DNA from: Sphingobium sp. DEHP117 | GTDB taxonomy: Bacteria; Pseudomonadota; Alphaproteobacteria; Sphingomonadales; Sphingomonadaceae | Direction of reading: 5' to 3' | NCBI RefSeq assembly: GCF_030867385.1 | Contig: NZ_JAPFBJ010000001.1 | Span: 124,001-188,000 of the forward strand | Length of the DNA: 64,000 nt | In this document: piece after piece, positions 1 through 8,863 of the stretch | Position numbering within the stretch: position 1 is the first letter of the stretch | How the letters are laid out: the number at the start of each line of letters is the position of its first letter | Program-made: the position numbers and the translations under genes | The notes under the pieces: model-generated | The model's database searches: none | What the model was told of the DNA's origin: nothing | Seen by the model: the letters and a program-made list of their open reading frames with translations, nothing else

Positions 1-129
1 TTACTGCTGGACTCGAGGGCTTGCGCTTCTCACGAAGTAGACGAAATATTGATGGAAATAGTTGCCCGCGGTCATCCCAAATCGTTCCGAGGCGGGCGAG
101 CACTCATGCTGCGCTGGGACTTTATATGA
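1..129 (+). CDS. C-terminal tail of an unidentified gene (partial)
   Basis: The frame starting at base 1 stays open for 42 codons and ends in TGA at 127-129, 27 bases before the next gene. Its translation (ending in RALMLRWDFI) looks more like a natural protein end than the other two frames, one of which stops early and the other of which is rich in Ser and Arg. It is probably the tail of another glycan-biosynthesis gene in the same direction, but it is too short to assign. Confidence 0.4.
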   Translation, partial: LLLDSRACASHEVDEILMEIVARGHPKSFRGGRALMLRWDFI

Positions 130-156
130 ACTTCAGGTCGGAGCGATAGCTTAACT

Positions 157-1455
157 ATGCGCATACTGATTTTGATGGACAATGCCACGCTGGCACAGCT
201 GGTTTCCGGCCAACCCCCAATTGCAGGGTTTAGCCACGATAAGAATCTGTTTCAATTCGCTCACGAGTCGCTGCGTAAGGGTTACGAACTGTTCATCTGC
301 TCGATCCAAGACGACAAGCGCACGACGCAATATAATCGTATTTATAGCGTTTATCCGTTCTGGGATGCGCGGTCCGATGGAACGGACTATGGCACGGTTT
401 GCCCCGACATTGTGGTAGGCGTGTTTCTGGAGGCGATGAACGTCCGCACCGTCTTCCCTCATGCAAAGATCGTGGCAATCCAGGCCGCCATTCACTGGTC
501 GGAATCTCCTGAAACCTTTGGTGCCGAATATCTCTTCGATACCATCACAGCCATACGATATAATGTCGACTTTTTGATTACGCAGAACGAGCGGATGAAA
601 AATTTGCTTGACGTGTTTTTCAAGTTTGTCGCTAAGACCTCGATTGCTGACCGCATAATCGTGGCGCCGCTCGGAATTGTGGAAGAGGAACGTCGCGAGG
701 TCGTTGATCGACAACAAATCCGGCGTCAAATGGGACTAGCAGACGGTGAAATAGCCATCGTCAATTCGGGTGGTGTATGGTCTTGGACCGACTTTAATTG
801 TTTTATCTCAGCTTTTTGTCGCCACTGTGAGGCCCGATCGAGCAAACTCAAAATCTTCATCATGGGTTTCCAGCAGCCGGAGAACGATTTTCACACGGGC
901 TATATTGCTCAGACAAAGAATATTATTAATCAGCATTCCAATCTCATTGGCCAGAATATTGTAATTGAGGATGAATGGTATCGTGCCAGCAAAGTGGTAA
1001 AGCAATATACCGCTGCAGCTGACGTTGGCCTGAATGTCAATCTTCCCACTCTGGAGAACTGGCAGAGCTATCGTCTCCGCTTTCTCGACTATCTCTACTT
1101 CGGAATTCCTGCGATCAACACGGCAGGGGATCAAGTTGCAGATGAAGTGTGCCCGGAAGCCTTGTTCGTGGTGAAGCCTGGAAACGAGCAAAGTTATCTG
1201 AACGTGCTAAGTACAATCGAAAGTGACCCGAAGGCTTTGGCGACCCGGGCAGCAGCGATGCACAAACTTGCGCGCAGTTACGATAGCCGCGCCACCTATG
1301 GTGTGGCAATTGACCATATTGTTGCAAGTCCGAGGCGCCCAGAGCAGGATTTTGCGGCGTGGCCTGAAACTGTGCTGGATTTCGCAACCCGACGGGCGGG
1401 CAGTATGTTTAAGGGGCGTCTGGCGGCGCGACTGGGCGAATGGTTGGACGACTGA
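157..1455 (+). CDS. Glycosyltransferase, GT4/GT1-like
   Basis: This 432-residue protein resembles GT-B fold glycosyltransferases. It opens with a short beta strand (MRILILMD), and its C-terminal half carries the donor-site-like stretch LRFLDYLYFGIPAIN near residue 310, with acidic residues following. It probably adds a sugar to a cell-surface glycan in the cytoplasm; donor and acceptor cannot be told. It is followed after 16 bases by an NAD-dependent epimerase on the same strand, so the two are probably co-transcribed. The region is more AT-rich than the rest of the window, typical of transferred surface-polysaccharide islands. No strong ribosome binding site lies at good spacing before the ATG. 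Confidence 0.7.
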   Translation: MRILILMDNATLAQLVSGQPPIAGFSHDKNLFQFAHESLRKGYELFICSIQDDKRTTQYNRIYSVYPFWDARSDGTDYGTVCPDIVVGVFLEAMNVRTVFPHAKIVAIQAAIHWSESPETFGAEYLFDTITAIRYNVDFLITQNERMKNLLDVFFKFVAKTSIADRIIVAPLGIVEEERREVVDRQQIRRQMGLADGEIAIVNSGGVWSWTDFNCFISAFCRHCEARSSKLKIFIMGFQQPENDFHTGYIAQTKNIINQHSNLIGQNIVIEDEWYRASKVVKQYTAAADVGLNVNLPTLENWQSYRLRFLDYLYFGIPAINTAGDQVADEVCPEALFVVKPGNEQSYLNVLSTIESDPKALATRAAAMHKLARSYDSRATYGVAIDHIVASPRRPEQDFAAWPETVLDFATRRAGSMFKGRLAARLGEWLDD

Positions 1456-1471
1456 AACTGGGGGCGGGCAA

Positions 1472-2383
1472 ATGAGAGTATTGCTGACGGGGGCGACTGG
1501 TTTTCTGGGTTCTCATATTGCGGCCCACCTCGTGGTACGTGGAGATGATGTTTTAGCCATACATCGACCAGGAACCCGGCTCGACCGTTTACAAAAGGTG
1601 ATTGGCAACCATCTGGCAACCGCAAAAATGTCTGAAGGCTATGATAATCTGGAGGATATTCTCGCGCACTTCAAGCCAGATGCCGTCATCCACGTCGCAG
1701 CCAAGAGCAGGGGTGGAGAGTCACCTTCAGAGCTCAAGGAATATGTCGATGCCAATATCCTGTTCCCCAGTCGGCTCCTGCAAGCGATGAAAGCGGTTAA
1801 TGTCCGCGCTCTGGTGAACGCGGGCACCAGTTGGCAATGGGGTGAGGACGGGTCTTATCGTCCGTTCAACTATTATGCTGCTACCAAGCAATGTTTTGAG
1901 GATATTCTCCCTCATTATTGCGAAAGCGGCCTCAAATGTGCGACCCTGAGACTGTTCGATATCGTGGGACCGGGAGATGACCGCAACAGGATAATCGACC
2001 TGTTGATCGATGCAGGTTTGCGAGGTGAAGCGCTCAAAATGTCTCCAGGTGAGCAGCATATGTATATTGTCGATGTCCGCGACGCAGCGCGCGCCTTTGT
2101 TCATGCGGTCGACCTTGTTACATCGGTAGAGGCGGATGCGCATAGCGTTTATGGTCTTCGCTCCCATGAAGCGATCAACCTAAAGGATTTAGTCGACCAG
2201 TTGCAGCAGGAGACAGGTTTGCGGATCGACGTAGAATTCGGGGGACGTCCTTATCGTGCGCGTGAGATCATGCGTCCCTATGATGGGCAGCCGTTGCCCC
2301 CCGGATGGCAGCCGCAGATTACGCTACCACAGACGTTAAGGGACATGGTCCATTTCCGGCAACAAGCTTTACTGAGCGCGTGA
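1472..2383 (+). CDS. NAD-dependent epimerase/dehydratase (extended SDR)
   Basis: The product is 303 residues. The start was placed at the ATG at 1472 because the Rossmann motif GATGFLG then falls at residues 7-13, and GGGGCGGG lies just upstream; the open frame reaches further back but overlaps the glycosyltransferase. The catalytic pair Tyr135 and Lys139 (YYAATK) and a preceding Ser/Thr region fit the extended short-chain dehydrogenase family that makes or modifies nucleotide sugars. It acts in the cytoplasm, presumably supplying an activated sugar to the neighbouring transferases. The exact reaction (epimerase, dehydratase or reductase) cannot be read from the sequence. Confidence 0.85.
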   Translation: MRVLLTGATGFLGSHIAAHLVVRGDDVLAIHRPGTRLDRLQKVIGNHLATAKMSEGYDNLEDILAHFKPDAVIHVAAKSRGGESPSELKEYVDANILFPSRLLQAMKAVNVRALVNAGTSWQWGEDGSYRPFNYYAATKQCFEDILPHYCESGLKCATLRLFDIVGPGDDRNRIIDLLIDAGLRGEALKMSPGEQHMYIVDVRDAARAFVHAVDLVTSVEADAHSVYGLRSHEAINLKDLVDQLQQETGLRIDVEFGGRPYRAREIMRPYDGQPLPPGWQPQITLPQTLRDMVHFRQQALLSA

Positions 2384-2413
2384 CGCTTCTCAGCCTACGA
2401 TAGCGAATAAGCT

Positions 2414-3235
2414 TTGAATACTTCGGATACGCTGCATCTTCCGCAAATAACGCTTTGCGCGGTCGCTTCCATCGATCCGGCGCCGGCCTTGCGGGCGTTG
2501 CAAATCAGCCTGCGTGGAATACGGTTTGGTAGTGTCAAGCTACTTAGCAGTGTGTATCTTGGTGAAGCCCCTGACATTATCGAGCAGATCAAGATCGAAC
2601 CATTTGCCGACATAAATGGTTATTCCCACTTCATGATGAAGAATCTCCACTCCTACATCAGCACGCCCTATGTTCTCGTTGTCCAGTGGGACGGATTCGT
2701 TACCGATCCGGCGATGTGGAGTGCGGATTTCCTAGCCTTTGATTATATAGGAGCGCCCTGGCCTCAGTTTGAAAAGGTGCGATCAGTCGGCAACGGGGGT
2801 TTTTCTCTGCGCTCGCGCCGCCTGCTTGAGGCTACAGCCGATCCTGCCGTAAGCGCTTACCAGCCCGAGGATGTCGGTATTTGTCATATTAATCGTGCAG
2901 TGTTGGAGCAGGGCTTTAACATTCGCATTGCGCCATGGGAGGTGGCTAGCCGATTTGCCTTTGAGCGGGAGGAGCCGCGAAGCAGCTTCGGTTTCCATGG
3001 CTCGTTCAATTTCCCCGACGTATTGGGGGACGGACTGTGCACATTCGTCGATCAAACTCCCACCAAGCTTTTTCTCAACAGAGATGGGCGCGATTTATGT
3101 CTTAAAATGGCGGACAGTTCGGATCGTAGGACCGCTACAGCAGGCAGGAAACTGGCGCGACAGCTCGCTCGCCTCTCTCCGGCCTCACGACAGTCATGGA
3201 AGACGTTGCTTCATACCCATAAGTTGTGCAGATGA
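2414..3235 (+). CDS. DUF5672-like glycan-associated protein
   Basis: This 273-residue protein matches the pattern of DUF5672 proteins found in polysaccharide clusters: an N-terminal LPQITLCAVASID strand, a central YVLVVQWDGFV stretch and a following FDYIGAPWP segment with a GNGGFSLRSR motif near residue 125, as in GT-A type sugar transferases. The start is a TTG two codons after an in-frame TAA; the next ATG would remove the first strands. It probably acts with the flanking genes on a surface glycan. Its catalytic role is inferred only. Confidence 0.7.
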   Translation: MNTSDTLHLPQITLCAVASIDPAPALRALQISLRGIRFGSVKLLSSVYLGEAPDIIEQIKIEPFADINGYSHFMMKNLHSYISTPYVLVVQWDGFVTDPAMWSADFLAFDYIGAPWPQFEKVRSVGNGGFSLRSRRLLEATADPAVSAYQPEDVGICHINRAVLEQGFNIRIAPWEVASRFAFEREEPRSSFGFHGSFNFPDVLGDGLCTFVDQTPTKLFLNRDGRDLCLKMADSSDRRTATAGRKLARQLARLSPASRQSWKTLLHTHKLCR

Positions 3236-3301
3236 GACCATATATTTCGAGAACGACATTCAGTTTGAAGATCATCCTGAGGCGGAAGGTGCAAATATAA
3301 G

Positions 3302-4483
3302 ATGGACGATTATCTGACATTTGGAAGGCATCATTTGGCTGCCACTCATCAGGGCGCCTTTGCGCAGCATCTTGAACCGGAGCCGAGGCCGATTCTCGAT
3401 TTTCTCCGGATGACGAACCTTAAGCAGAACAGGCTTGGTTTGGCTCTCATCCAGGAGTGGGCGCGGGGAATGTTGGGGCTGAACGTCGAGCAGATTGATA
3501 AGCGCACGACGGAGTTTACCGGCTTTGCTATCCCTCATGGAGATCTCGGCGGTGATCCGCGCTTCTTCGTCAATGGGGAGCGTGTCACCGATATTGAACT
3601 GCACATTCCCAACCATATCGATACTGCGATTGACCCAGAGGGAGGGCGCCATTTCGGTGTGCGGTTTCGCGTGAAGGGCTTTGATGTTCTCAATATCAAA
3701 AAGCGCATAGAAATTGCAATGGCTTCCGGCCCAAGCTGGGCCCAGCCTGATCCCTACGGGAGCCTATGGTTCGGCCCGTCGTCAGACCCGCTGCCTGCTG
3801 CTGCCAATCTAACAAGGATCGGTGGGCGCGATGGCGCACCGGAACAATATCTCAAATTTGGCGCTACTTTTATTTATAAGCTCGAATATCTGCTCAAGCA
3901 GATGGGCTATGAAGGTTTTTCGTCCTTCGATCGAATACTCGACTGGGGTTGTGGATGCGGCCGCATGCTCCGTTTTTTCGACAAGTCTGATCGACACCGG
4001 CTCACCGGGATCGACATTGATGGACAGAATATTGCCTGGAACCGCGAGAATATGGGAGACATCCAGTTCGAGCAGATCTCGACAGACCCTCCTACGCCTT
4101 TTGAAGATGGCAGGTTTAACCTGATATACGCCAATTCGGTCATGACCCACCTCACGGTCGATGACCAGTTTGCGTGGCTGCAAGAGCTTGCCCGCATCGC
4201 CGCGCCCGGCGCCGTCATTGCACTAACTATACACGGTTGGCACTCATGGGCCATACTAGGTTGGCAGGAAATGAACACATTGCTTCATTTTAAGGAAAAT
4301 GGGATTCGGGTTGCGGCCGAACTTAACCCTGATATTGCCGATGTTCCTGGAAATAGATATACAGATACTGCTCATACGCATGAGTATATCTATAGAGAAT
4401 GGGGAAAGTACTTTGAAGTTCATGGAATAGTCGAGGGGTTTTCAGGAACTCAGGCAATGGTAATTCTGAAAACGAGGACATGA
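3302..4483 (+). CDS. SAM-dependent methyltransferase with N-terminal beta-rich domain
   Basis: This 393-residue protein has a class I methyltransferase domain in its C-terminal half: motif I DWGCGCG at residues 214-220, an acidic strand end LTGIDIDG after it, and a post-motif with NSVMTHL. The first 170 residues are a separate beta-rich region with a GDPRFFVNGE stretch and a following GVRFRV strand. Its stop overlaps the start of the downstream sulfotransferase by four bases (ATGA), so the two are translationally coupled. The substrate is probably a sugar or glycan in the same pathway. A GGAAGG lies 13 bases before the ATG, which is rather far. Confidence 0.8.
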   Translation: MDDYLTFGRHHLAATHQGAFAQHLEPEPRPILDFLRMTNLKQNRLGLALIQEWARGMLGLNVEQIDKRTTEFTGFAIPHGDLGGDPRFFVNGERVTDIELHIPNHIDTAIDPEGGRHFGVRFRVKGFDVLNIKKRIEIAMASGPSWAQPDPYGSLWFGPSSDPLPAAANLTRIGGRDGAPEQYLKFGATFIYKLEYLLKQMGYEGFSSFDRILDWGCGCGRMLRFFDKSDRHRLTGIDIDGQNIAWNRENMGDIQFEQISTDPPTPFEDGRFNLIYANSVMTHLTVDDQFAWLQELARIAAPGAVIALTIHGWHSWAILGWQEMNTLLHFKENGIRVAAELNPDIADVPGNRYTDTAHTHEYIYREWGKYFEVHGIVEGFSGTQAMVILKTRT

Positions 4484-5862
4484 GCTTGGCTAAGGTAGCA
4501 AAAAAAAAGGCTTCCGGTACAGATGTGGCGAACGGCGCATTGAAGATAGTCTATCATGATGAGCCAAGCCTAACGGACTATCAATTCTGTTTCGGAGCAG
4601 TTCAGCCCGGCTCCCAACCATCTTTTTTTCTTAAGGTGGAGTGCCCTGTCACCGACCGCATGGTGGGTCTGCATTTACCACATGTGGAAGGAGACTCGTT
4701 CGATTTCATAAATTTTGATTGGGCGCTAGCTAAGAAAGCTGGCGGCTCAACTCGTGTCACATGCTATTTGAAATTTGACTTACAACTGGAAGAAGGGCAG
4801 CGCCGCTGGATCGTACTCGTTGATGAGAGCGGCGCGCATCGCAGAGTAGCTATTGCTCAAATGCGCAATGGGCATTGTTCGATAGAGCCTTTCAATCCGG
4901 TGATGTGTACATCAACGAATTTTCTGCGTGAGCAAGGTTTGAGTTATACGCCGCTGTTCGTCGGAGGCGCGCCCAAGTCTGGAACCACATGGATGGAAAT
5001 GCTGCTTAACTCGCATCCATCCTGTATCATCACAGGCGAAAATAGTTTCTGGGATTGGCCATTTAACAGTTACAATCTCTCGGCGCTTCCGATGCCCGCC
5101 GAGGAGCGCTACATCCGCCGGGCTTCGGTCGTTCAAAAGCCCTATTCTAATGCGATCGGCATGATGGGCTTTGGTCGAGCAGAGATAACCTTTCGCCAGT
5201 TGGCAGCGCTGACTGGAGCCTCCCATGTCGGCGACAAAAGTCCAGGAAATGCATTACACGCCCAGCAGATACTCCTGCTCTTCCCACACGGCCATTACAT
5301 TCATTGTTATAGACATCCGCTCGATGTTGCGGTTTCCAGAGCCTATCATGAAGTTCTCATTCTAATAAATGCCAAGGACAGGTTAGTTTCCTCTCAGGTC
5401 TATTCGATTCTACCATCCAATGTGGTCAGTGCGATTATTGAGGGGAATGATAATAAAGAGACTTTGGTTGCTGAAACTCTCAGCGACAAAGATTATCTCG
5501 GCAATGTTTTCGATGGTTGGCTTTCGTTCAATCATTATGCAGCGCTTGCCAAGCGCGAATACCCTGGTCGAGTCCATTTCGTGAGTTATGAATCCCTCTC
5601 GGCCATGCCTGAAGGGACTATAATGGAACTCTACCGGCAGGTTGGGCTGGAACATTCACCCGACATTGTTGCAGAGGTGGTCGCGCGTTGTGATTTCAAC
5701 AAGGTGAGTGGCGGTCGCGATCGAGGAGCCAGTGATAATTCGTCGTTCTTTCGCAAGGGGGTTGTGGGTGATTTTCCAAACCATTTCAACCGCACAACGC
5801 TTGGCTGGGCTAAGGGGTATCTGATGAAGAGAGATCCCTACTTTACCACTGGATATTTTTAG
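4480..5862 (+). CDS. Sulfotransferase with N-terminal accessory domain
   Basis: This 460-residue protein carries a PAPS-dependent sulfotransferase domain from about residue 155. The 5'-phosphosulfate loop is GGAPKSGTT at 162-170, and the 3'-phosphate binding stretch CYRHPLDVAVSR follows about 110 residues later. Residues 20-140 form an extra beta-rich domain absent from simple sulfotransferases. It would transfer sulfate from PAPS to a glycan or protein hydroxyl. The start overlaps the preceding methyltransferase stop, and the gene ends seven bases from the convergent, broken methyltransferase. Codon use is AT-rich compared with the core genes further along. Confidence 0.85.
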   Translation: MSLAKVAKKKASGTDVANGALKIVYHDEPSLTDYQFCFGAVQPGSQPSFFLKVECPVTDRMVGLHLPHVEGDSFDFINFDWALAKKAGGSTRVTCYLKFDLQLEEGQRRWIVLVDESGAHRRVAIAQMRNGHCSIEPFNPVMCTSTNFLREQGLSYTPLFVGGAPKSGTTWMEMLLNSHPSCIITGENSFWDWPFNSYNLSALPMPAEERYIRRASVVQKPYSNAIGMMGFGRAEITFRQLAALTGASHVGDKSPGNALHAQQILLLFPHGHYIHCYRHPLDVAVSRAYHEVLILINAKDRLVSSQVYSILPSNVVSAIIEGNDNKETLVAETLSDKDYLGNVFDGWLSFNHYAALAKREYPGRVHFVSYESLSAMPEGTIMELYRQVGLEHSPDIVAEVVARCDFNKVSGGRDRGASDNSSFFRKGVVGDFPNHFNRTTLGWAKGYLMKRDPYFTTGYF

Positions 5863-5868
5863 GGGCTG

Positions 5869-6099
5869 TCAAACGCTGGGGGGATATTGGCTTTTAATGA
5901 TCTGATCCAGTTTAATGGGCCATTCCATCGTGCATTCACCTGTCTTTTCCAAATATACGGCTGAACTCTCGTAGCCCGCACTATACTCGGCATCGTGCTT
6001 GTCTGGCCTCCAGATAAAGGGAATGAGAAAATGCTCGTGCGCCATTGCGCGCCCGATGATTTTAAAACCCGTCAATTTGTTAAACAGCCCATCCCAACT
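5869..6099 (-). pseudogene. Broken methyltransferase, C-terminal piece
   Basis: This open stretch reads WDGLFNKLTGF... to a TGA at 5869-5871 and is the last part of a methyltransferase gene whose other parts lie at 7385-7559 and 8860-9445. Removing the insertion element at 6100-7384 and one AACT copy joins the codons of ..FSDTSW from the middle piece to ..DGLFNKL here without any frame change. The total reconstructed gene is 984 bases, 327 residues. Confidence 0.85.
6096..6099. repeat. Target site duplication AACT, left copy
   Basis: AACT directly precedes the left terminus of the insertion element and is repeated at 7385-7388 directly after its right terminus, as expected for a 4-bp duplication made on insertion. 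Confidence 0.85.
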
Positions 6100-7384
6100 G
6101 GACACCTTGATTTACCGGGTTCCAGGGTTGTCTTCAACGTGTGGGATGGTCAGCAGGCGGATTTACGGCCATGCGTTCATCGCGCTCCGGCCGCTGGAGG
6201 GGAGAACCACGTGTTCCGGCCTGAGCAGCGTCTGATCACGTCGTGGCCGTTCGGCTTTCCCAGTAGAGGAAACGTTTGAAGTTGAAAGCGATGTTGGCGA
6301 GGCCGATCTTGGCTTTGGCGCGCTCGATGCCGATGGTGCGGATGAACAGGCCCATCCTGTGTTTCTGCGTGGCGAAGACGTGTTCGACGGCGGATCGGAT
6401 TTTGGAACGCGCGGCATTGGCACGCTGGCGCTGCACAGGCAGCGGCTTGCCAGGCGCACGCCGGAAGTGGATTTTCGACACGCGCCCCGCGCGCAGGATG
6501 GCCCGCTCGTTCTTCTGACTGCGATAGGCCGTATCCGCCCAGATCGAACTGCCGGTGTTTTCCGCATCGATCAGGCCGGGCAGTTCGCGGCCATCGTAGC
6601 GGGCGGCATCGCTGGCGGACCATGTACGGATGAAGCCGTGGCGCTGGTCGATGCCGATGTGGGATTTGTAGCCGAAGATGGGCGTGGCGATCTCGGCCAT
6701 GAGCTTGCCGTCGGGCCCTTTCTTCCGCCGCCCGCGCTTGAGCGTCCAGCGCGCGTCACGGTCCTTCTGCGCCAGCCTCGCCGGCTTGGTGGCCCAGCCC
6801 TCGGGAATGCCGCCGTCCTTGACGATGGCGCGCTCCTCGTTGGTCATGCGCTGGCGCGGGGCGGCGATAATGCTGGCGTCGAGGATCTGGCCGCCCATGG
6901 CCAGGTAGCCCTGATCCTTGAGATGGGCATCGAACCGGGCAAACAGGGCGTCGACGGCATTGGCGCGCACGAGTGCCTCGCGGAAGCGCCAGATCGTCGT
7001 CTCGTCGGGCGTGTTGTCGCCATCGTCGAGACCGAGGAAACGTCCGAAACTGCGCCGGTCCAGAATCTGGAACTCCGCTTGCCCATCCGACAAGCCGTAG
7101 AGTGTCTGCAGGATCAACGTCTTGAACATCATGACCGGGTCCATCGGCGGTCGGCCGCCCTTGCTGCCATCGGAACGCTGCAGGGCCGCATCCAGCGCGG
7201 GCCGGAAAATCTCGAAGTCGATCAGTCCGTTCAACTTCTCCAACGGATCGCCCGCCGCCGACAACGCCGCATACCGCTCATCCAGATCGAAAAACCCACG
7301 CTGAACCGACACATACGCCTCCATCGCTGCAACTCGATGGAATCATAATCCCGCCCTCACCGCCAGAGGTAAATCAAGGTGTCC
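6100..7384 (-). mobile_element. IS5-family insertion sequence (first copy)
   Basis: The element is 1285 bp and starts and ends with a perfect 17-bp inverted repeat, GGACACCTTGATTTACC (6100-6116 and the complement at 7368-7384). It is flanked by AACT duplications and carries one transposase gene on the minus strand. Size, one-gene layout, terminal GGxxxCC bases and 4-bp duplication fit the IS5 group. The insertion sits inside a methyltransferase gene in the same orientation. The element looks intact. Confidence 0.9.
6236..7324 (-). CDS. IS5-family DDE transposase
   Basis: This 362-residue protein has the N-terminal domain typical of IS5 group transposases (GGRPPMDPVMMFK region) followed by an RNase H-like DDE core. 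The first Asp is in GGQILDASII, the second in SIWADTAYRSQKNE, and the Glu in IRSAVEHVF. All three are present, so the enzyme is probably active. It is related to but clearly different from the transposase at 7633-8715, so the two elements are distinct insertions. Confidence 0.93.
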   Translation of the reverse strand: MEAYVSVQRGFFDLDERYAALSAAGDPLEKLNGLIDFEIFRPALDAALQRSDGSKGGRPPMDPVMMFKTLILQTLYGLSDGQAEFQILDRRSFGRFLGLDDGDNTPDETTIWRFREALVRANAVDALFARFDAHLKDQGYLAMGGQILDASIIAAPRQRMTNEERAIVKDGGIPEGWATKPARLAQKDRDARWTLKRGRRKKGPDGKLMAEIATPIFGYKSHIGIDQRHGFIRTWSASDAARYDGRELPGLIDAENTGSSIWADTAYRSQKNERAILRAGRVSKIHFRRAPGKPLPVQRQRANAARSKIRSAVEHVFATQKHRMGLFIRTIGIERAKAKIGLANIAFNFKRFLYWESRTATT

Positions 7385-7559
7385 AACTGGTATCGGAAAA
7401 GCGCCAGAAATCCCATGGCATATCGTGAAGTCCCAAAGTCTGATGTGTGTGAATATATGCGATTCCTCCCATCCGAAGAACGCGATTCATTTCAAGGGCG
7501 ACCTTCCAAGGCATGAGGAGATGTTCAAACACGCTGACCGAGTAGACCGCGTCGAAGCT
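7385..7559 (-). pseudogene. Broken methyltransferase, middle piece
   Basis: Between the two insertion elements the minus strand encodes FDAVYSVSVFEHLLMPW... to WDFWRFSDTSW, the post-I and motif IV part of a class I methyltransferase. The piece includes one copy of each target duplication (AACT at 7385-7388, AGCT at 7556-7559). It joins in frame to the piece at 8860-9445 and to the one at 5869-6099. Confidence 0.85.
7556..7559. repeat. Target site duplication AGCT, left copy
   Basis: AGCT precedes the left end of the second element and is repeated at 8860-8863 after its right end. Confidence 0.8.
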
Positions 7560-8859
7560 GGACGCCTCGAAAAACTGGTAGCATTTGAGGCTCTGGCCTG
7601 ATTCAATGCCTTGCGACACAGGGGAGGCGGTGATGGCAGGGCAGCCTGGTTTCTTTGATCTTTCGAACAGGTACGATGCGCTGAGCGCAGCGGGCGATCC
7701 GCTGGAGCGGTTGGCGGCGGTCGTAGATTTCGAGGTTTTCCGCGGGCCGCTGACAGCAGCGCTTCGACGCAGCGGCCGCAGCAAGGGTGGCCGCCCGCCG
7801 TTCGACCCGGTGCTGATGTTCAAGATCCTGGTGCTGCAAGCGCTCTATTCGCTCTCCGACGAAGCGACTGAGTTCCAGATCAAGGATCGCCTTTCGTTTC
7901 AGCGTTTCCTTGGCCTTGGGCTGGACGGCACAGTGCCGGATGCGACGACAGTGTGGCTGTTCCGCGAGCGCCTGGTCAAAGCCAAGGCGATCGAGAGGCT
8001 CTTCGCCCGCTTCGATGCTGCGCTGACCGACCGGGGCTATCTCGCCATGGGCGGGCAGATCATCGACGCCACGGTCGTGCCTGCGCCCAAGCAACGCAAT
8101 ACCGAGCCTGAGAAGGCTGCGATCAAGGAAGGCCGCGTGCCGGAGGACTGGAGCCCGGCCAAGGCGCGGCAAAAGGACCGCGATGCGCGCTGGTCGATCA
8201 AGTATAGCAAGGCCAAGGTCCGGGCCGGTGGCGATCCCAGAACTGCCAAGCCGGTCGATCTGGCCATCCCGATGTTCGGCTACAAGAACCACATCGCCAT
8301 CGACCGGGCCCATGGGCTGATCCGCACATGGGATGCCAGTGCGGCCAACGCCCATGACGGCGCGCGGCTGCCGGACCTGATCAGCAAAGGGAACACCGGC
8401 TCTGGCGTGTGGGCTGATACGGCCTATCGATCAAAGAAGAACGAGGCGTTCCTCGCCAAGGGCATGTTCACCAGCCACATCCACCAGCGGAAACCGAACC
8501 GCCGTGCTATGCCCGAGCGCATCGCCAGGGCCAATGCCAGGCGCTCCGCCGTCCGCTCGGCGGTCGAGCACGTGTTCGCCGGGCAAAAACACCGCATGGG
8601 GCTCATCGTGCGTACCATCGGCATCGCCCGCGCCCGCATCAAGATCGGGATGGTGAACCTCGTCTATAACTTCCAGCGCCTCGCCTGGCTCGAGGGGCAA
8701 GGTGCGCCCGCATAGCGCGAAACCGGGGCACCGAGCGGCGCTCAATCACCGAAAACCAATTAAACATGGCCGAAAAGGCCGCCCGTCACGGCTCAATGGC
8801 CGACATCAGACCCCTCGCACCATCGTCAGCACAAAAACAACGCGTTCTTCGAGGTGTCC
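7560..8859 (+). mobile_element. IS5-family insertion sequence (second, different element)
   Basis: The element is 1300 bp. Its ends are imperfect inverted repeats: GGACGCCTCGAAAAAC at 7560-7575 and GGACACCTCGAAGAAC read on the opposite strand at 8859, differing at two of 16 positions. AGCT is duplicated on both sides. It encodes one transposase on the plus strand, opposite to the first element and to the host gene. It splits the methyltransferase gene between the codons of ..PAGS and FDAV.., which rejoin exactly when the element and one AGCT are removed. Confidence 0.9.
7633..8715 (+). CDS. IS5-family DDE transposase
   Basis: The product is 360 residues from the ATG at 7633, chosen because GGGGAGG lies five bases upstream and the protein then begins MAGQPGFFDLS like its relatives; an open frame reaches back to 7585. 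The DDE residues lie in GGQIIDATVV, GVWADTAYRSKKNE and VRSAVEHVF, all intact. The protein shares the overall pattern of the transposase at 6236-7324 but differs throughout, including an extra lysine-rich stretch before its middle strand. Confidence 0.93.
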   Translation: MAGQPGFFDLSNRYDALSAAGDPLERLAAVVDFEVFRGPLTAALRRSGRSKGGRPPFDPVLMFKILVLQALYSLSDEATEFQIKDRLSFQRFLGLGLDGTVPDATTVWLFRERLVKAKAIERLFARFDAALTDRGYLAMGGQIIDATVVPAPKQRNTEPEKAAIKEGRVPEDWSPAKARQKDRDARWSIKYSKAKVRAGGDPRTAKPVDLAIPMFGYKNHIAIDRAHGLIRTWDASAANAHDGARLPDLISKGNTGSGVWADTAYRSKKNEAFLAKGMFTSHIHQRKPNRRAMPERIARANARRSAVRSAVEHVFAGQKHRMGLIVRTIGIARARIKIGMVNLVYNFQRLAWLEGQGAPA

Positions 8860-8863
8860 AGCT
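8860..8863. repeat. Target site duplication AGCT, right copy
   Basis: This is the second copy of the AGCT found at 7556-7559, directly after the right terminus of the second insertion element. Confidence 0.8.
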